35,356 nucleotides of DNA from an uncultured Acetatifactor sp. (GCF_910585425.1 NZ_CAJUCP010000058.1:1-35356); one strand, 5' to 3'. Shown: positions 25,853-33,807, counted from the first letter of the stretch. Numbers and translations are program-made. Notes: generated from the sequence alone by a model not told the origin.

Positions 25853-26160
25853 AATATCATCCGAATTTGTACCTGGGTGAGGGCATTAAGAAGAAAAAAT
25901 TGGATAAAATAAAGAAAAAGCTGGAAAACAAGCCCCTATTTTCCGGTGTATTTCTGATTTCCCTTTCCCGCAACCCGTTCGACCAGCTGGAAATCTATGA
26001 AGCGAGACAATTGTGCCAGCCCTATTACCGCAAATGCCCGCCCTATGTGGTAGGCATAGCGAAGAACAGGGAGGAAGCCATTGCCCTGGTGGAGGAAATC
26101 GTAACCGAATGCCTGGCGGTCAGGGGCGACTGCGCGTTGAAGGAGTATCTGCGATGTTAG
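25828..26160 (+). CDS. Unrecognised 110-residue protein
   Basis: Function not recognised. The small cytoplasmic protein begins GQQEVLLEYHPNLYLGEGI, has a Lys-rich helix (KKKKLDKIKKKLENK), a beta-type stretch (FSGVFLISLSRNPFDQLEIYEARQL) and a C-terminal helix (NREEAIALVEEIVTECL). It has three Cys in the second half and no signal or membrane segment. It starts inside the NUDIX gene (25-base overlap) and its last 7 bases overlap the DUF2953 gene, so it is coupled on both sides. A weak GAAGAAGAG upstream may serve as ribosome site. It is judged real from the overlaps, the codon usage and the lack of a better frame. Confidence 0.72.
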   Translation: MGQQEVLLEYHPNLYLGEGIKKKKLDKIKKKLENKPLFSGVFLISLSRNPFDQLEIYEARQLCQPYYRKCPPYVVGIAKNREEAIALVEEIVTECLAVRGDCALKEYLRC

Positions 26161-27173
26161 CTATCGTTTTAAAGGTTCTGTCCATACTCGGCATAGTCCT
26201 TCTGGCAGTGCTGGCGGTAATGCTCCTGGGGCTTGTATTGGTCCTGTTCGTCCCTCTCACCTACCGGCTCTCCGGCAGCAAAGATGCGGAAGGCCTGAGG
26301 CTTTCGGTGAAGCTGAACTGGTTCTTCGGGCTGCTGCGGGTGCGGTTCCGATACCCTGCGCCCGGACGGCTTACGGCCAAGGCGCTGTGGTTTTCCCTGC
26401 TCGATATGAAAATCCCGCCAGAGAAGACGGTTCGGGAGGAGACGGACAGCGTTCCTGCGGATGCAGACTCCCCCGCAGGGAGAAATGCTTCGCGGAAAGC
26501 GGACTCCTCAAAGCCTTCGGAGCCGGAATCGGCGGAACCTGCGGAGCCGAAAGCAATTGATTCGGAAGCCGCTCCCGCAGAAGCCGTCCCCAATGCCGCA
26601 AAAGCCACGAACGGCCCAAAAACGGAAGGTTCCCCGGAAACAGGGTCAGAAGCCGCCCCTGCCGCCGGAAGCGGCGGAGAGGGTGAGGGGCAGACCGCTC
26701 AGGAGGGCGGCCCCTTTGGAAAGATTTCTCAAAAAGTTCAGGGGATAAAGTACACAATCTATAATATATGTGATAAAATAAAAGGAATCTGGAAGAATAT
26801 ATCCTATTATATGGAGCTTTTGCAGGAGGAAAACACAAAGCAGCTGGCCGCCCATGCCTTTTTCCGGGCAGGCCGGATCCTCAAGGGCATCCGGCCAAAG
26901 CACGTCAAAGTAAGGCTGCTCTTCGGCACAGGCTCTCCGGATACCACAGGCTACCTCTACGGCGCATACTGCATCCTGTCCGCCCCGCTGGGGACGGGAA
27001 TGTGCGTGACGCCCGACTTCGAGGAGAAAAGGCTGGAGGGAGAGTTCGACATAGCCGGACACGTACTGGTATGGACGTTCGTGATAAACGGCCTGAGGCT
27101 CTTCCTGGACAAAAAGCTGCGCATATTCCTGCGAAGGCTGAAAACAGGACGGAAGAAACCCGCTGCCGCATAG
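26154..27173 (+). CDS. DUF2953 membrane-associated protein (YtfI-like)
   Basis: Protein of the DUF2953 family, whose members in Firmicutes are usually encoded directly before ytfJ/gerW, as here. The 339 residues begin with a long hydrophobic segment (about 2-35, VLSILGIVLLAVLAVMLLGL). A beta-strand stretch follows (LRLSVKLNWFFGLLRVRFRYP), then a low-complexity Ala/Glu/Pro/Ser/Lys linker (about 85-185), and the C-terminal conserved part with KHVKVRLLFGTGSPDTTGYLYGAY and a Lys/Arg-rich tail. AAGGAG at 26139-26144 supports the ATG at 26154. The linker is longer than I would expect for the family. Biochemical function is unknown. Confidence 0.83.
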   Translation: MLAIVLKVLSILGIVLLAVLAVMLLGLVLVLFVPLTYRLSGSKDAEGLRLSVKLNWFFGLLRVRFRYPAPGRLTAKALWFSLLDMKIPPEKTVREETDSVPADADSPAGRNASRKADSSKPSEPESAEPAEPKAIDSEAAPAEAVPNAAKATNGPKTEGSPETGSEAAPAAGSGGEGEGQTAQEGGPFGKISQKVQGIKYTIYNICDKIKGIWKNISYYMELLQEENTKQLAAHAFFRAGRILKGIRPKHVKVRLLFGTGSPDTTGYLYGAYCILSAPLGTGMCVTPDFEEKRLEGEFDIAGHVLVWTFVINGLRLFLDKKLRIFLRRLKTGRKKPAAA

Positions 27174-27270
27174 CGGTGCGGACAGGAATATCTGAAAAGA
27201 CACAGAGCTTGTACAAGGCAAGCATGGCAAAGAAAGTCCGGCATGAACTGGCATGAGAATGGAGGAGAAG

Positions 27271-27744
27271 ATGGCAGAGAAGGAAAGAGAAAATCAGTTT
27301 CAGGGAGTCGTAGAGTCATTGCTCAGAGGCATGGATACGGTGCTGTCCACCAAGACAGTGGTGGGAGAGGCCACGAAGATCGGCGATACCATCATCCTGC
27401 CCCTGGTGGACGTGAGCTTCGGCGTAGGCGCCGGGGCAGGCAGCAACGGGCAGAAGAGCTCCTCGTCCGGCGCGGGAGGCCTGGGCGGAAAGATGACGCC
27501 CAGCGCGGTGCTGGTCATAAAGGACAATGCCGTCAAGCTGGTGAACATCAAGAACCAGGACGCTGTCACCAAGGTGCTGGACATGATTCCGGACCTGGTG
27601 GACAAGTTCACGAAGTCCAAAAAGAAGGGCGGGAAGGACGGGACAGACGGGATGGAAGAAATCTCCGACGCGGAGGTGGTGGACATCGCGTTCCCGGAGG
27701 AAGAAACGGAAGAGGGGCATTCCGTGGAAGAGCCGGAGGATTGA
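27271..27744 (+). CDS. ytfJ: YtfJ/GerW-family sporulation protein
   Basis: Member of the YtfJ (GerW) family, conserved in spore formers and linked to normal germination in Bacillus. The 157 residues show the family core: QGVVESLLRGMDTVLSTKTVVGEATKIGDTIILPLVDVSFGVGAG, a Gly/Ser-rich loop and MTPSAVLVIKDNAVKLVNI. The C-terminal tail is Lys-rich and then acidic. Several ATGs lie close together (27253, 27259, 27271); GGAGG at 27261-27265 fits 27271 best. It follows the DUF2953 gene, as in ytfI-ytfJ of Bacillus. Confidence 0.88.
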   Translation: MAEKERENQFQGVVESLLRGMDTVLSTKTVVGEATKIGDTIILPLVDVSFGVGAGAGSNGQKSSSSGAGGLGGKMTPSAVLVIKDNAVKLVNIKNQDAVTKVLDMIPDLVDKFTKSKKKGGKDGTDGMEEISDAEVVDIAFPEEETEEGHSVEEPED

Positions 27745-27772
27745 CATTTTCCGCGCCCGGGGCGCATATGAT
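27741..27772 (+). promoter_or_regulatory. Possible promoter before the small membrane peptide
   Basis: TTGACA at 27741-27746 overlaps the ytfJ stop, and CATATGATA lies at 27765-27773. As sigma-A elements the spacing is 18 to 20 bases, longer than usual. The CATANNNTA pattern also resembles a sigma-K -10, but no proper -35 was found. Confidence 0.3.
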
Positions 27773-27800
27773 AGAGTGATACCACGAAGTCTGAGGCATC

Positions 27801-27941
27801 ATGAAGAAAATCATAGGACTCGTTGCTCTTCTCATAGCGATCGGCATGCTGATCATGCTGATTGCCCACAACCGGCTGGTGGGCCTGATTATCATCGCCC
27901 TGTTGCTGTTTGTGGGATACAATTGCTTCTGCGGGGATTGA
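27801..27941 (+). CDS. 46-residue hydrophobic membrane peptide
   Basis: A small gene below usual length cut-offs. It starts MKKIIGLVALLIAIG, has two hydrophobic stretches split by AHNRLVG (about residues 4-21 and 25-40) and ends GYNCFCGD with two Cys. TGAGG 5 bases upstream of the ATG is a fair ribosome site, and a promoter-like sequence and a strong terminator bracket it. The function is unknown; it would form one or two membrane helices with a Cys pair at the end. The Lys start, composition and independent terminator argue for a real gene. Confidence 0.65.
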   Translation: MKKIIGLVALLIAIGMLIMLIAHNRLVGLIIIALLLFVGYNCFCGD

Positions 27942-27970
27942 GGCATACCGGGCGCGTTGAAAAGCACTAA

Positions 27971-27999
27971 AAGAGGCTGCCGCAGCGACAGCCTCTTTC
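27971..27999. terminator. Bidirectional terminator between the small peptide gene and rpmB
   Basis: AAAGAGGCTG (27971-27980) and CAGCCTCTTT (27990-27999) form a perfect 10-bp stem. T-rich sequence lies on the outgoing side of either strand, and the two flanking genes converge on it. Confidence 0.85.
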
Positions 28000-28048
28000 C
28001 GTTGACGTCAATTTCCAATTTCCATTCTTGCTGAATGTACGAAAAAGC

Positions 28049-28234
28049 TTACGCTCTCTCCACATTGCCTGACCTTAAGCAACGGGTGCAGACATGCATC
28101 CTCTTAGAAGCGCCGTTCACCTTGCACCTTACCCGCTTGACATTCGCTTTCCACATTGCATTGGTCTTTCTATTCGAATGGCTTACATTATGACCGAACT
28201 GAACGCCTTTCCCACAAATATCACACTTCGCCAT
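28049..28234 (-). CDS. rpmB: 50S ribosomal protein L28
   Basis: Ribosomal large-subunit protein, 61 residues, matching L28 throughout (AKCDICGKGVQFGHNVSHSN, TNAMWKANVKRV, HVCTRCLRSGNVERA). The pairs C4-C7 and C49-C52 make this the zinc-ribbon form of L28. GAGGAGG precedes the start on the minus strand. It is divergent from the yloU-fakA-recG set, the order found in Bacillus subtilis. Confidence 0.97.
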   Translation of the reverse strand: MAKCDICGKGVQFGHNVSHSNRKTNAMWKANVKRVRCKVNGASKRMHVCTRCLRSGNVERA

Positions 28235-28278
28235 TTTGCCACCTCCTCAACACCCGCGCGTGCAACGCTTGTATTTTT

Positions 28279-28284
28279 ATTGTA
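28279..28284 (-). promoter_or_regulatory. Probable -10 of rpmB
   Basis: TACAAT on the minus strand (28284-28279), preceded by TGTG in an AT-rich intergenic stretch. The -35 is weak. The gap 28235-28443 holds this site, an AT-rich tract and the forward promoter at 28382. Confidence 0.4.
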
Positions 28285-28381
28285 CACAACATTAGTATCT
28301 TAACAGAAATATATGGAAAAAGCAAGTGAAAAAAATCTTTTTTTAATTTTAATATTTATTATTCCCTTTTTCTGGGAAAGC

Positions 28382-28390
28382 TGTTAAAAT
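28382..28390 (+). promoter_or_regulatory. Probable extended -10 promoter of the yloU-fakA-recG operon
   Basis: TGT followed by TAAAAT (28385-28390), downstream of a very AT-rich tract (28330-28375). No good -35 was seen. It lies 53 bases before the start of the Asp23-family gene. Confidence 0.45.
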
Positions 28391-28443
28391 AATATCTATA
28401 TGTCTGTTTTTTATTGTTAGAGGCAAGGAAAGGAAGGGTTACT

Positions 28444-28806
28444 ATGAAAGGTTCTTCTATGAATACCCATATGGGAAAGATTGTCGTTCATAATGAAGTG
28501 ATTGCCCAGTATGCGGGAGGCGTTGCCGTGGAATGCTTTGGTATCGTAGGCATGGCAGGCGTCAGCGTAAAGGACGGTCTGGTAAAGCTTCTTAAAATGG
28601 ACAGCATCACCAGGGGCATCACCGTGACGCTCAACAAGAACAATAAACTAATTCTGGATTTCCACGTCATCGTGGCCTATGGCGTCAGCATATTGGCTGT
28701 GGCAGACAACCTGATCAGCAACGTGAAATACAAAGTGGAAGAATTTACCGGTATCGAAATCGAGAAGATCAATATCTATGTAGACGGTGTCAGAGTGATT
28801 GATTAA
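28444..28806 (+). CDS. Asp23/Gls24-family protein (YloU-like)
   Basis: Member of the Asp23/Gls24 family of small envelope-associated proteins; the exact role of YloU is unclear. The 120 residues contain the family pattern GKIVVHNEVIAQYAGGVAVECFGIVGMAG, then TVTLNKNNKLILDFHVIVAYGVSI and EEFTGIEIEKINIYVDGVRV. An ATG at 28414 is in frame, but AAGGAAAGGAAGG lies just before the ATG at 28444. It precedes fakA by 13 bases, as yloU precedes yloV in Bacillus. Confidence 0.92.
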   Translation: MKGSSMNTHMGKIVVHNEVIAQYAGGVAVECFGIVGMAGVSVKDGLVKLLKMDSITRGITVTLNKNNKLILDFHVIVAYGVSILAVADNLISNVKYKVEEFTGIEIEKINIYVDGVRVID

Positions 28807-28819
28807 GGAGGAGCGTGTC

Positions 28820-30529
28820 GTGAGTTTACAGCAAATCGATGCCGGGATGCTTTCCAGGATGTTCCTGGCCGGCGCAAAGAATTTGGAGAGCAAGAAGGAG
28901 TGGATCAATGAACTGAACGTTTTCCCCGTCCCCGACGGCGACACGGGCACCAATATGACCATGACCATCATGTCCGCGGCCAGGGAAGTCCTGGAGCTGG
29001 GCGACGCAGCTGACATGCAGGGGCTGTGCAAGGCCATTTCCGGCGGCTCCCTGCGGGGCGCAAGGGGGAATTCCGGCGTCATCCTGTCACAGCTCTTCCG
29101 CGGCTTCACCAGGCGGATCAAGGAGGAGGAGAGCCTGACGATCCCCGTCCTTGCGGAAGCCCTGGACAAGGCCGTGGAGACTGCCTACAAGGCTGTCATG
29201 AAGCCCAAGGAGGGCACGATCCTCACCGTTGCCAGAGGAGCGGCGGAGAAGGCCCAGGCGCTTGTGGAGGACGGCTGTTCGGATATGGAGACCTTCCTCT
29301 CCACCATCATCGCCCACGCGGAATATGTGCTGAGCCAGACTCCGGAGATGCTTCCCGTGCTGAAGCAGGCCGGCGTGGTGGATTCCGGCGGGCAGGGGCT
29401 CATCACGGTGCTCTCCGGCGCTTTCGACGCGTTCCTGGGCAAGGAGCTGGATCTGTCCATCAAGCCCTCCGGCGGGACAGGCAGCGGCAAGGCTTCCGGC
29501 CAGCGGCAGGCGGAGGCGCAGATGGAGATCAAGTTCGGCTACTGCACGGAATTCATCATCATGCTGAACAAGACATTCAACATCAAGACAGAGATGGATT
29601 TCAAGGCTTATCTGGAGTCCATCGGCGATTCCATTGTATGTGTGGCAGACGACGATGTCGTGAAGGTGCACGTACATACCAATGACCCTGGCCTGGCGAT
29701 CCAGAAGGCATTGAAGTATGGCGCGCTCTCCAACATGAAGATCGACAACATGCGTCTGGAGCATCAGGAGAAGCTCTTCAAGATGGCGGAGAAGGAGGAG
29801 GGGAAGGCCGCCGGGCAGGAATCCGGCAAGGCAGCGCAGGCGGCTGAAGCGGCGGCAGATGCGCCTCCCAAGGACTTCGGCTTCATCGCCGTCTCCGTGG
29901 GGGAGGGCATTAACGAAATCTTCCGCAGCCTGGGGGTGGACTACATCATCGAAGGCGGACAGACCATGAACCCCAGCACGGCGGACATCCTGGACGCGGT
30001 GGATAAGGTCAACGCAAAGACCATATTCATCCTGCCCAACAACAAGAACATCATCCTGGCGGCGAACCAGGCCGCGGAGCTCACCGCGGAGAAGGATCTC
30101 TTCGTGATCCCCACCAAGACCATTCCCCAGGGGATAACCGCCGTCATCAATTTCGTGCCGGAGCTGTCCGTGGAGGAGAACGAGGCGAACATGCTGGCCG
30201 AAATCGAGCATGTCTGCACCGGGCAGGTGACCTACGCGGTGCGTGATACGGTCATCGACGACAAGGAGATCAAAAAGGGCGACTTCATGGGAATCGGCGA
30301 TACAGGCATCCTTGCCGTGGGTGGGGACATGACCGCTGTGGCGGGGGATACCGTGTCGAAGATGATGAGCCCGGAGAGCGAGCTGATCAGCATTTACTAT
30401 GGGAGCGATGTGAAGGAGGAGGCTGCGGAGGCCTTCCGGGCCCAGATCGCGGACCGCTATCCCGACTGCGATATCGAGCTGCAGTACGGCGGCCAGCCCA
30501 TCTATTATTATGTCATGTCTGTGGAATAG
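28820..30529 (+). CDS. fakA: Fatty acid kinase catalytic subunit FakA (YloV, DhaL/DAK2 type)
   Basis: ATP-dependent kinase that phosphorylates fatty acids held by FakB (DegV) proteins, feeding acyl-phosphate into phospholipid synthesis. From the GTG at 28820 it has 569 residues. The N-terminal DhaL nucleotide domain shows ELNVFPVPDGDTGTNM (D39, D41 metal ligands), GGSLRGARGNSGVILSQ and DSGGQGL. A low-complexity Lys/Gly/Ala stretch (about 325-350) precedes the C-terminal FakB-binding part (FIAVSVGEGINEIFRSLG, GGQTMNPST, ILPNNKNI). GGAGGAG at 28807-28813 fits the GTG; the frame opens at a TTG inside the previous gene. A matching DegV protein is encoded at 32805. Confidence 0.93.
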   Translation: MSLQQIDAGMLSRMFLAGAKNLESKKEWINELNVFPVPDGDTGTNMTMTIMSAAREVLELGDAADMQGLCKAISGGSLRGARGNSGVILSQLFRGFTRRIKEEESLTIPVLAEALDKAVETAYKAVMKPKEGTILTVARGAAEKAQALVEDGCSDMETFLSTIIAHAEYVLSQTPEMLPVLKQAGVVDSGGQGLITVLSGAFDAFLGKELDLSIKPSGGTGSGKASGQRQAEAQMEIKFGYCTEFIIMLNKTFNIKTEMDFKAYLESIGDSIVCVADDDVVKVHVHTNDPGLAIQKALKYGALSNMKIDNMRLEHQEKLFKMAEKEEGKAAGQESGKAAQAAEAAADAPPKDFGFIAVSVGEGINEIFRSLGVDYIIEGGQTMNPSTADILDAVDKVNAKTIFILPNNKNIILAANQAAELTAEKDLFVIPTKTIPQGITAVINFVPELSVEENEANMLAEIEHVCTGQVTYAVRDTVIDDKEIKKGDFMGIGDTGILAVGGDMTAVAGDTVSKMMSPESELISIYYGSDVKEEAAEAFRAQIADRYPDCDIELQYGGQPIYYYVMSVE

Positions 30530-30612
30530 ATCTGAACTGTTGCGGGGAGTGCAGGAGGGAGGCAGATTGGCGCTGTCTCCTTCCTTTGTGATGGATACCG
30601 TAGAGGAGGCTT

Positions 30613-32685
30613 ATGGACAGGGATACGCCTATAACGGAGCTGAAAGGGGTGGGCGAGAAGACCGCCAGGCTGTTCGGCAAGCTGGACATCCGGACGGTGG
30701 GGGAGCTGCTGGCGGCCTATCCGAGGGATTACGAGGTGTTCGGAGAGCCTGTGAAGATCGGCCGGGCAGTTTCCGGGGAGGTCTGCGCCGTCCAGGGGGC
30801 CGTAAGCGGCATCCCCAATGAGCGTAGGATCCGGAATCTGAGCATCCTGAACGTGGTGATAGCGGATGAGTCCGGCCGCCTACAGTTGACCTTTTACAAC
30901 ATGCCCTTCCTGAAAAAGACGCTGCGCCAGGGCGGATTCTACATCTTCCGCGGCCTGGTCCGGGCAAAGGGCGCCGTCCCGGTCATGGAGCAGCCCAAAA
31001 TCTTCTCCCCGGCGGATTACGACAGGCTCATGAACCGTCTGGTGCCCCGGTATGCCCTGACGAAGGGCCTGACCAACCAGGCGGTGCAGAAATATGTGCG
31101 GCAGGCGCTGTCCCTCTATGCGTTCGAGCCGGAATACTATGACCCTGCCCTGCTGGAGGAGAATCAACTGGTTTCCTGGCGGGAGGCCGTGGAGACGGTG
31201 CATTTCCCGGATGATCGGGATTCCCTGATAAGAGCCAGGCGGCGGCTGGTGTTCGATGAGTTCTTTTCGTTCCTGTATCTGATGCGCAGGGGCCGGCAGT
31301 TGGACAGGCAGCTGGAGAACCGCCACCGGATGCCGGAGACCGCGGACGCCCGGCGTTTTCTGGAGCAGCTCCCCTTTCCCCTGACGAAGGCCCAGGAGAA
31401 GGTCTGGCGGGAGATCCGGGAGGACCTGGCAGGGGAGAGCTGCATGAACCGCCTGGTGCAGGGGGATGTGGGTTCCGGCAAGACGATCGTGGCCGTGCTG
31501 GCGCTGCTGACGGCCGCCGCCAACGGGTATCAGGGCGCGCTGATGGCCCCCACGGAGGTGCTGGCCGTACAGCATTTCGAGACCATACAGGGCTATGCGG
31601 AAAAGTATGGCCTGATTTTCCGCCCCGTCCTGCTGGTGGGCTCCATGGCGGCCAGGGAGAAGCGGGAGGCCTACCGGGCCATTGCCGCCGGGGAGGCCAA
31701 TCTGATCGTCGGCACCCACGCCCTGATCCAGGAAAAGGTGCAGTACCGCTCCCTGGGGCTGGTGGTGACGGACGAGCAGCACCGGTTCGGGGTCAGGCAG
31801 CGGGAACTTTTGGCACAGAAGGGGGAGGATCCCCATATCCTGGTCATGAGCGCCACGCCCATTCCCAGGACGCTGGCCATCATTCTATACGGAGACCTCC
31901 ATCTGTCGGTCATCGACGAGCTGCCCGCGGACAGGCTGCCCATCAAGAACTGCGTGGTGAATACCGGCTACAGGCCCAAAGCCTACCGGTTCATCGCCGG
32001 ACAGGTGGCCCAGGGGCGGCAGGTCTATGTCATCTGTCCCCAGGTGGAGGGGGACGCGGATGACGCCGAGGGCGGGATTCCCATGGAGAATGTGGTGTAC
32101 TACGCGGAGACGCTTAAAAGTGCGCTGCCTGCCGATATCCGGGTGTCCTATCTCCACGGCAGGATGCGCCCCGGGGACAAGAACCGCATCATGAATCAGT
32201 TCGCGGAGCATTCCATCGATGTGCTGGTGTCCACCACGGTCATAGAGGTGGGGATCAATGTGCCCAACGCCACTGTGATGATGGTGGAGAACGCGGAGCG
32301 CTTCGGCCTGGCCCAGCTTCATCAGCTCCGGGGGCGGGTGGGCCGCGGGGAGCACCAGAGCTACTGCATCTTCGTCAGCGCGGACGAGAAGGCGGAATCC
32401 ATGGAAAGGCTGGAGATTCTGAACAAGTCCAATGACGGCTTCCATATCGCCTCGGAGGACCTGAAGCTCCGGGGGCCGGGGGAGCTGTTCGGCATCCGGC
32501 AGAGCGGGGAATTCTCTTTTCGGGTGGGGGATATCTACGCGGACGCCGGGCTGCTGAAGCAGGCCTCCGAGGCGGTGGACAGGCTGCTGGCCGCGGATCC
32601 GGAGCTGAGCCTGCCGGAGCATGGCCGCCTGAAAGCGCATCTGGAGAAGGCGGCGGAGGCGGGCGTGGACTTTCGGTCCATATGA
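30613..32685 (+). CDS. recG: ATP-dependent DNA helicase RecG
   Basis: Superfamily 2 helicase that reverses stalled forks and processes Holliday junctions. The 690 residues are full length. The N-terminal wedge/OB region starts PITELKGVGEKTARLFGKLDI and includes LNVVIADESGRLQLTFYN. Walker A is GDVGSGKT (284-291), the DEAD-like box is DEQH (387-390), motif III is SATPIP, and motifs V/VI are ISTTVIEVG-like (VSTTVIEVGINVPNA) and QLRGRVGRG. The RecG-typical end (LKLRGPGELFGIRQSG) is present. AGGAGG is only three bases from the ATG. It lies 83 bases after fakA. Confidence 0.98.
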   Translation: MDRDTPITELKGVGEKTARLFGKLDIRTVGELLAAYPRDYEVFGEPVKIGRAVSGEVCAVQGAVSGIPNERRIRNLSILNVVIADESGRLQLTFYNMPFLKKTLRQGGFYIFRGLVRAKGAVPVMEQPKIFSPADYDRLMNRLVPRYALTKGLTNQAVQKYVRQALSLYAFEPEYYDPALLEENQLVSWREAVETVHFPDDRDSLIRARRRLVFDEFFSFLYLMRRGRQLDRQLENRHRMPETADARRFLEQLPFPLTKAQEKVWREIREDLAGESCMNRLVQGDVGSGKTIVAVLALLTAAANGYQGALMAPTEVLAVQHFETIQGYAEKYGLIFRPVLLVGSMAAREKREAYRAIAAGEANLIVGTHALIQEKVQYRSLGLVVTDEQHRFGVRQRELLAQKGEDPHILVMSATPIPRTLAIILYGDLHLSVIDELPADRLPIKNCVVNTGYRPKAYRFIAGQVAQGRQVYVICPQVEGDADDAEGGIPMENVVYYAETLKSALPADIRVSYLHGRMRPGDKNRIMNQFAEHSIDVLVSTTVIEVGINVPNATVMMVENAERFGLAQLHQLRGRVGRGEHQSYCIFVSADEKAESMERLEILNKSNDGFHIASEDLKLRGPGELFGIRQSGEFSFRVGDIYADAGLLKQASEAVDRLLAADPELSLPEHGRLKAHLEKAAEAGVDFRSI

Positions 32686-32705
32686 TATGCTCACGGGCGA
32701 TGAAA

Positions 32706-32735
32706 TTGAAATATACGGTTAGAGACTGATATAGA
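32706..32735 (+). promoter_or_regulatory. Possible promoter of the degV gene
   Basis: TTGAAA at 32706-32711 and TATAGA at 32730-32735 with an 18-base spacer. The region is clearly AT-rich compared with recG. Confidence 0.4.
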
Positions 32736-32746
32736 TTGATATAGAT
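32727..32746 (+). repeat. Perfect tandem 10-bp repeat before degV
   Basis: TGATATAGAT is present twice without gap, overlapping the presumed -10 region. It could be an operator or a chance AT-rich duplication. Confidence 0.6.
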
Positions 32747-32804
32747 TTTGAAATAAAACATGCGGCATATCGGGAAAACGTATGCACGGAAACGAGGGAA
32801 TGTT

Positions 32805-33674
32805 ATGTCAAATGTGGCAATTGTAACGGACAGCAACAGTGGAATCACACAGGCGGCGGGGAAGGAGCTGGGCATCTATGTGCTGCCCATGCCTTTTATG
32901 ATCGATGAGGAGACTTATTTCGAGGATATCGACCTGACCCAGGAGCAGTTTTATGAAAAGCTTGCCTCCGGCGCCAATATCGCTACCAGCCAGCCGTCTC
33001 CGGAGTCTGTGATGAATCTGTGGGACAAGGTCCTGGAGGAGCATGACGAGCTGGTCCACATCCCCATGAGCAGCGGGCTGTCGGGCTCCTGTCAGAGCGC
33101 CATGATCCTGGCCCAGGAGTACGACGGGCGGGTGCAGGTGGTGAACAATCAGAGGATTTCGGTGACCCAGCGGCAGTCCTGTCTGGACGCGAAGCTTTTG
33201 GCGGCCAAGGGGAAGAGCGCCGGGGAGATCAGGGAGTTCCTGGAAGAGGATAAGTTCAACAGCAGTATCTATATTATGCTGGATACGCTGTATTATCTGA
33301 AAAAGGGCGGGAGGATCACGCCTGCCGCAGCGGCGATCGGGACGATGCTGCGGCTGAAGCCGGTGCTGCAGATTCAGGGGGAGAAGCTGGACGCTTTTGC
33401 CAAGGCCAGGACCACGAATCAGGGGAAGGCTATTATGATGACGGCTATCAGGAATGATATCGAGAACCGGTTCGGGGGGATGACAGAGGATAAGCATATC
33501 TGGCTGCAGGTTGCGCATACGGCGAACCTGGAGGAGGCGGAGCTCTATAAGAAGGAGATACTGGAACGGTTTCCGGGGTATGATGTACATGTGGACGCGC
33601 TGTCGTTGAGCGTGGCGTGTCATATCGGGCCTGGGGCGCTGGCGTTTGCCTGCTGCAGGAAGATTCAGGTTTAG
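32805..33674 (+). CDS. DegV-family fatty-acid-binding protein (FakB-like)
   Basis: Fatty-acid carrier of the DegV family; it presents the acyl chain to FakA. The 289 residues include VAIVTDSNSGI at the start, TSQPSP (substrate-headgroup loop), PMSSGLSGSCQSA and the C-terminal HIGPGALAFACC. The chosen ATG (32805) has GAGGGAA just upstream; the frame is open back to 32760. fakA lies 2.3 kb upstream on the same strand with recG between, so a functional pair is plausible. Chain-length or saturation preference is not readable. Confidence 0.93.
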   Translation: MSNVAIVTDSNSGITQAAGKELGIYVLPMPFMIDEETYFEDIDLTQEQFYEKLASGANIATSQPSPESVMNLWDKVLEEHDELVHIPMSSGLSGSCQSAMILAQEYDGRVQVVNNQRISVTQRQSCLDAKLLAAKGKSAGEIREFLEEDKFNSSIYIMLDTLYYLKKGGRITPAAAAIGTMLRLKPVLQIQGEKLDAFAKARTTNQGKAIMMTAIRNDIENRFGGMTEDKHIWLQVAHTANLEEAELYKKEILERFPGYDVHVDALSLSVACHIGPGALAFACCRKIQV

Positions 33675-33680
33675 TGAAAA

Positions 33681-33715
33681 AACTTCTTGCATTTTGCAGG
33701 AAGTTCGAGTATCAT
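33681..33715 (+). promoter_or_regulatory. Promoter of the topoisomerase gene, with overlapping hairpin
   Basis: TTGCAT at 33687-33692 and TATCAT at 33710-33715 with a 17-base spacer. The -35 is inside an 11-bp inverted repeat (33681-33691 with 33695-33705, one G-T pair). The A run before it would make it a terminator on the minus strand, though no minus-strand gene needs one. Confidence 0.5.
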
Positions 33716-33722
33716 GGAATCA

Positions 33723-33734
33723 GAACATATGTTC
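33723..33734. promoter_or_regulatory. LexA (SOS) box
   Basis: GAACATATGTTC is a perfect 12-bp palindrome. It fits the Firmicutes LexA consensus CGAACRNRYGTTYC at every position except the first base. It begins 8 bases after the -10, covering the expected transcription start, a typical repressor position. Confidence 0.75.
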
Positions 33735-33807
33735 CTCCGCTCCCGGGAAAGCGGTGTGGGACATGACAGTCATGGGACAGAAGGCTTTTGGAATGAGAGG
33801 ATTATAG

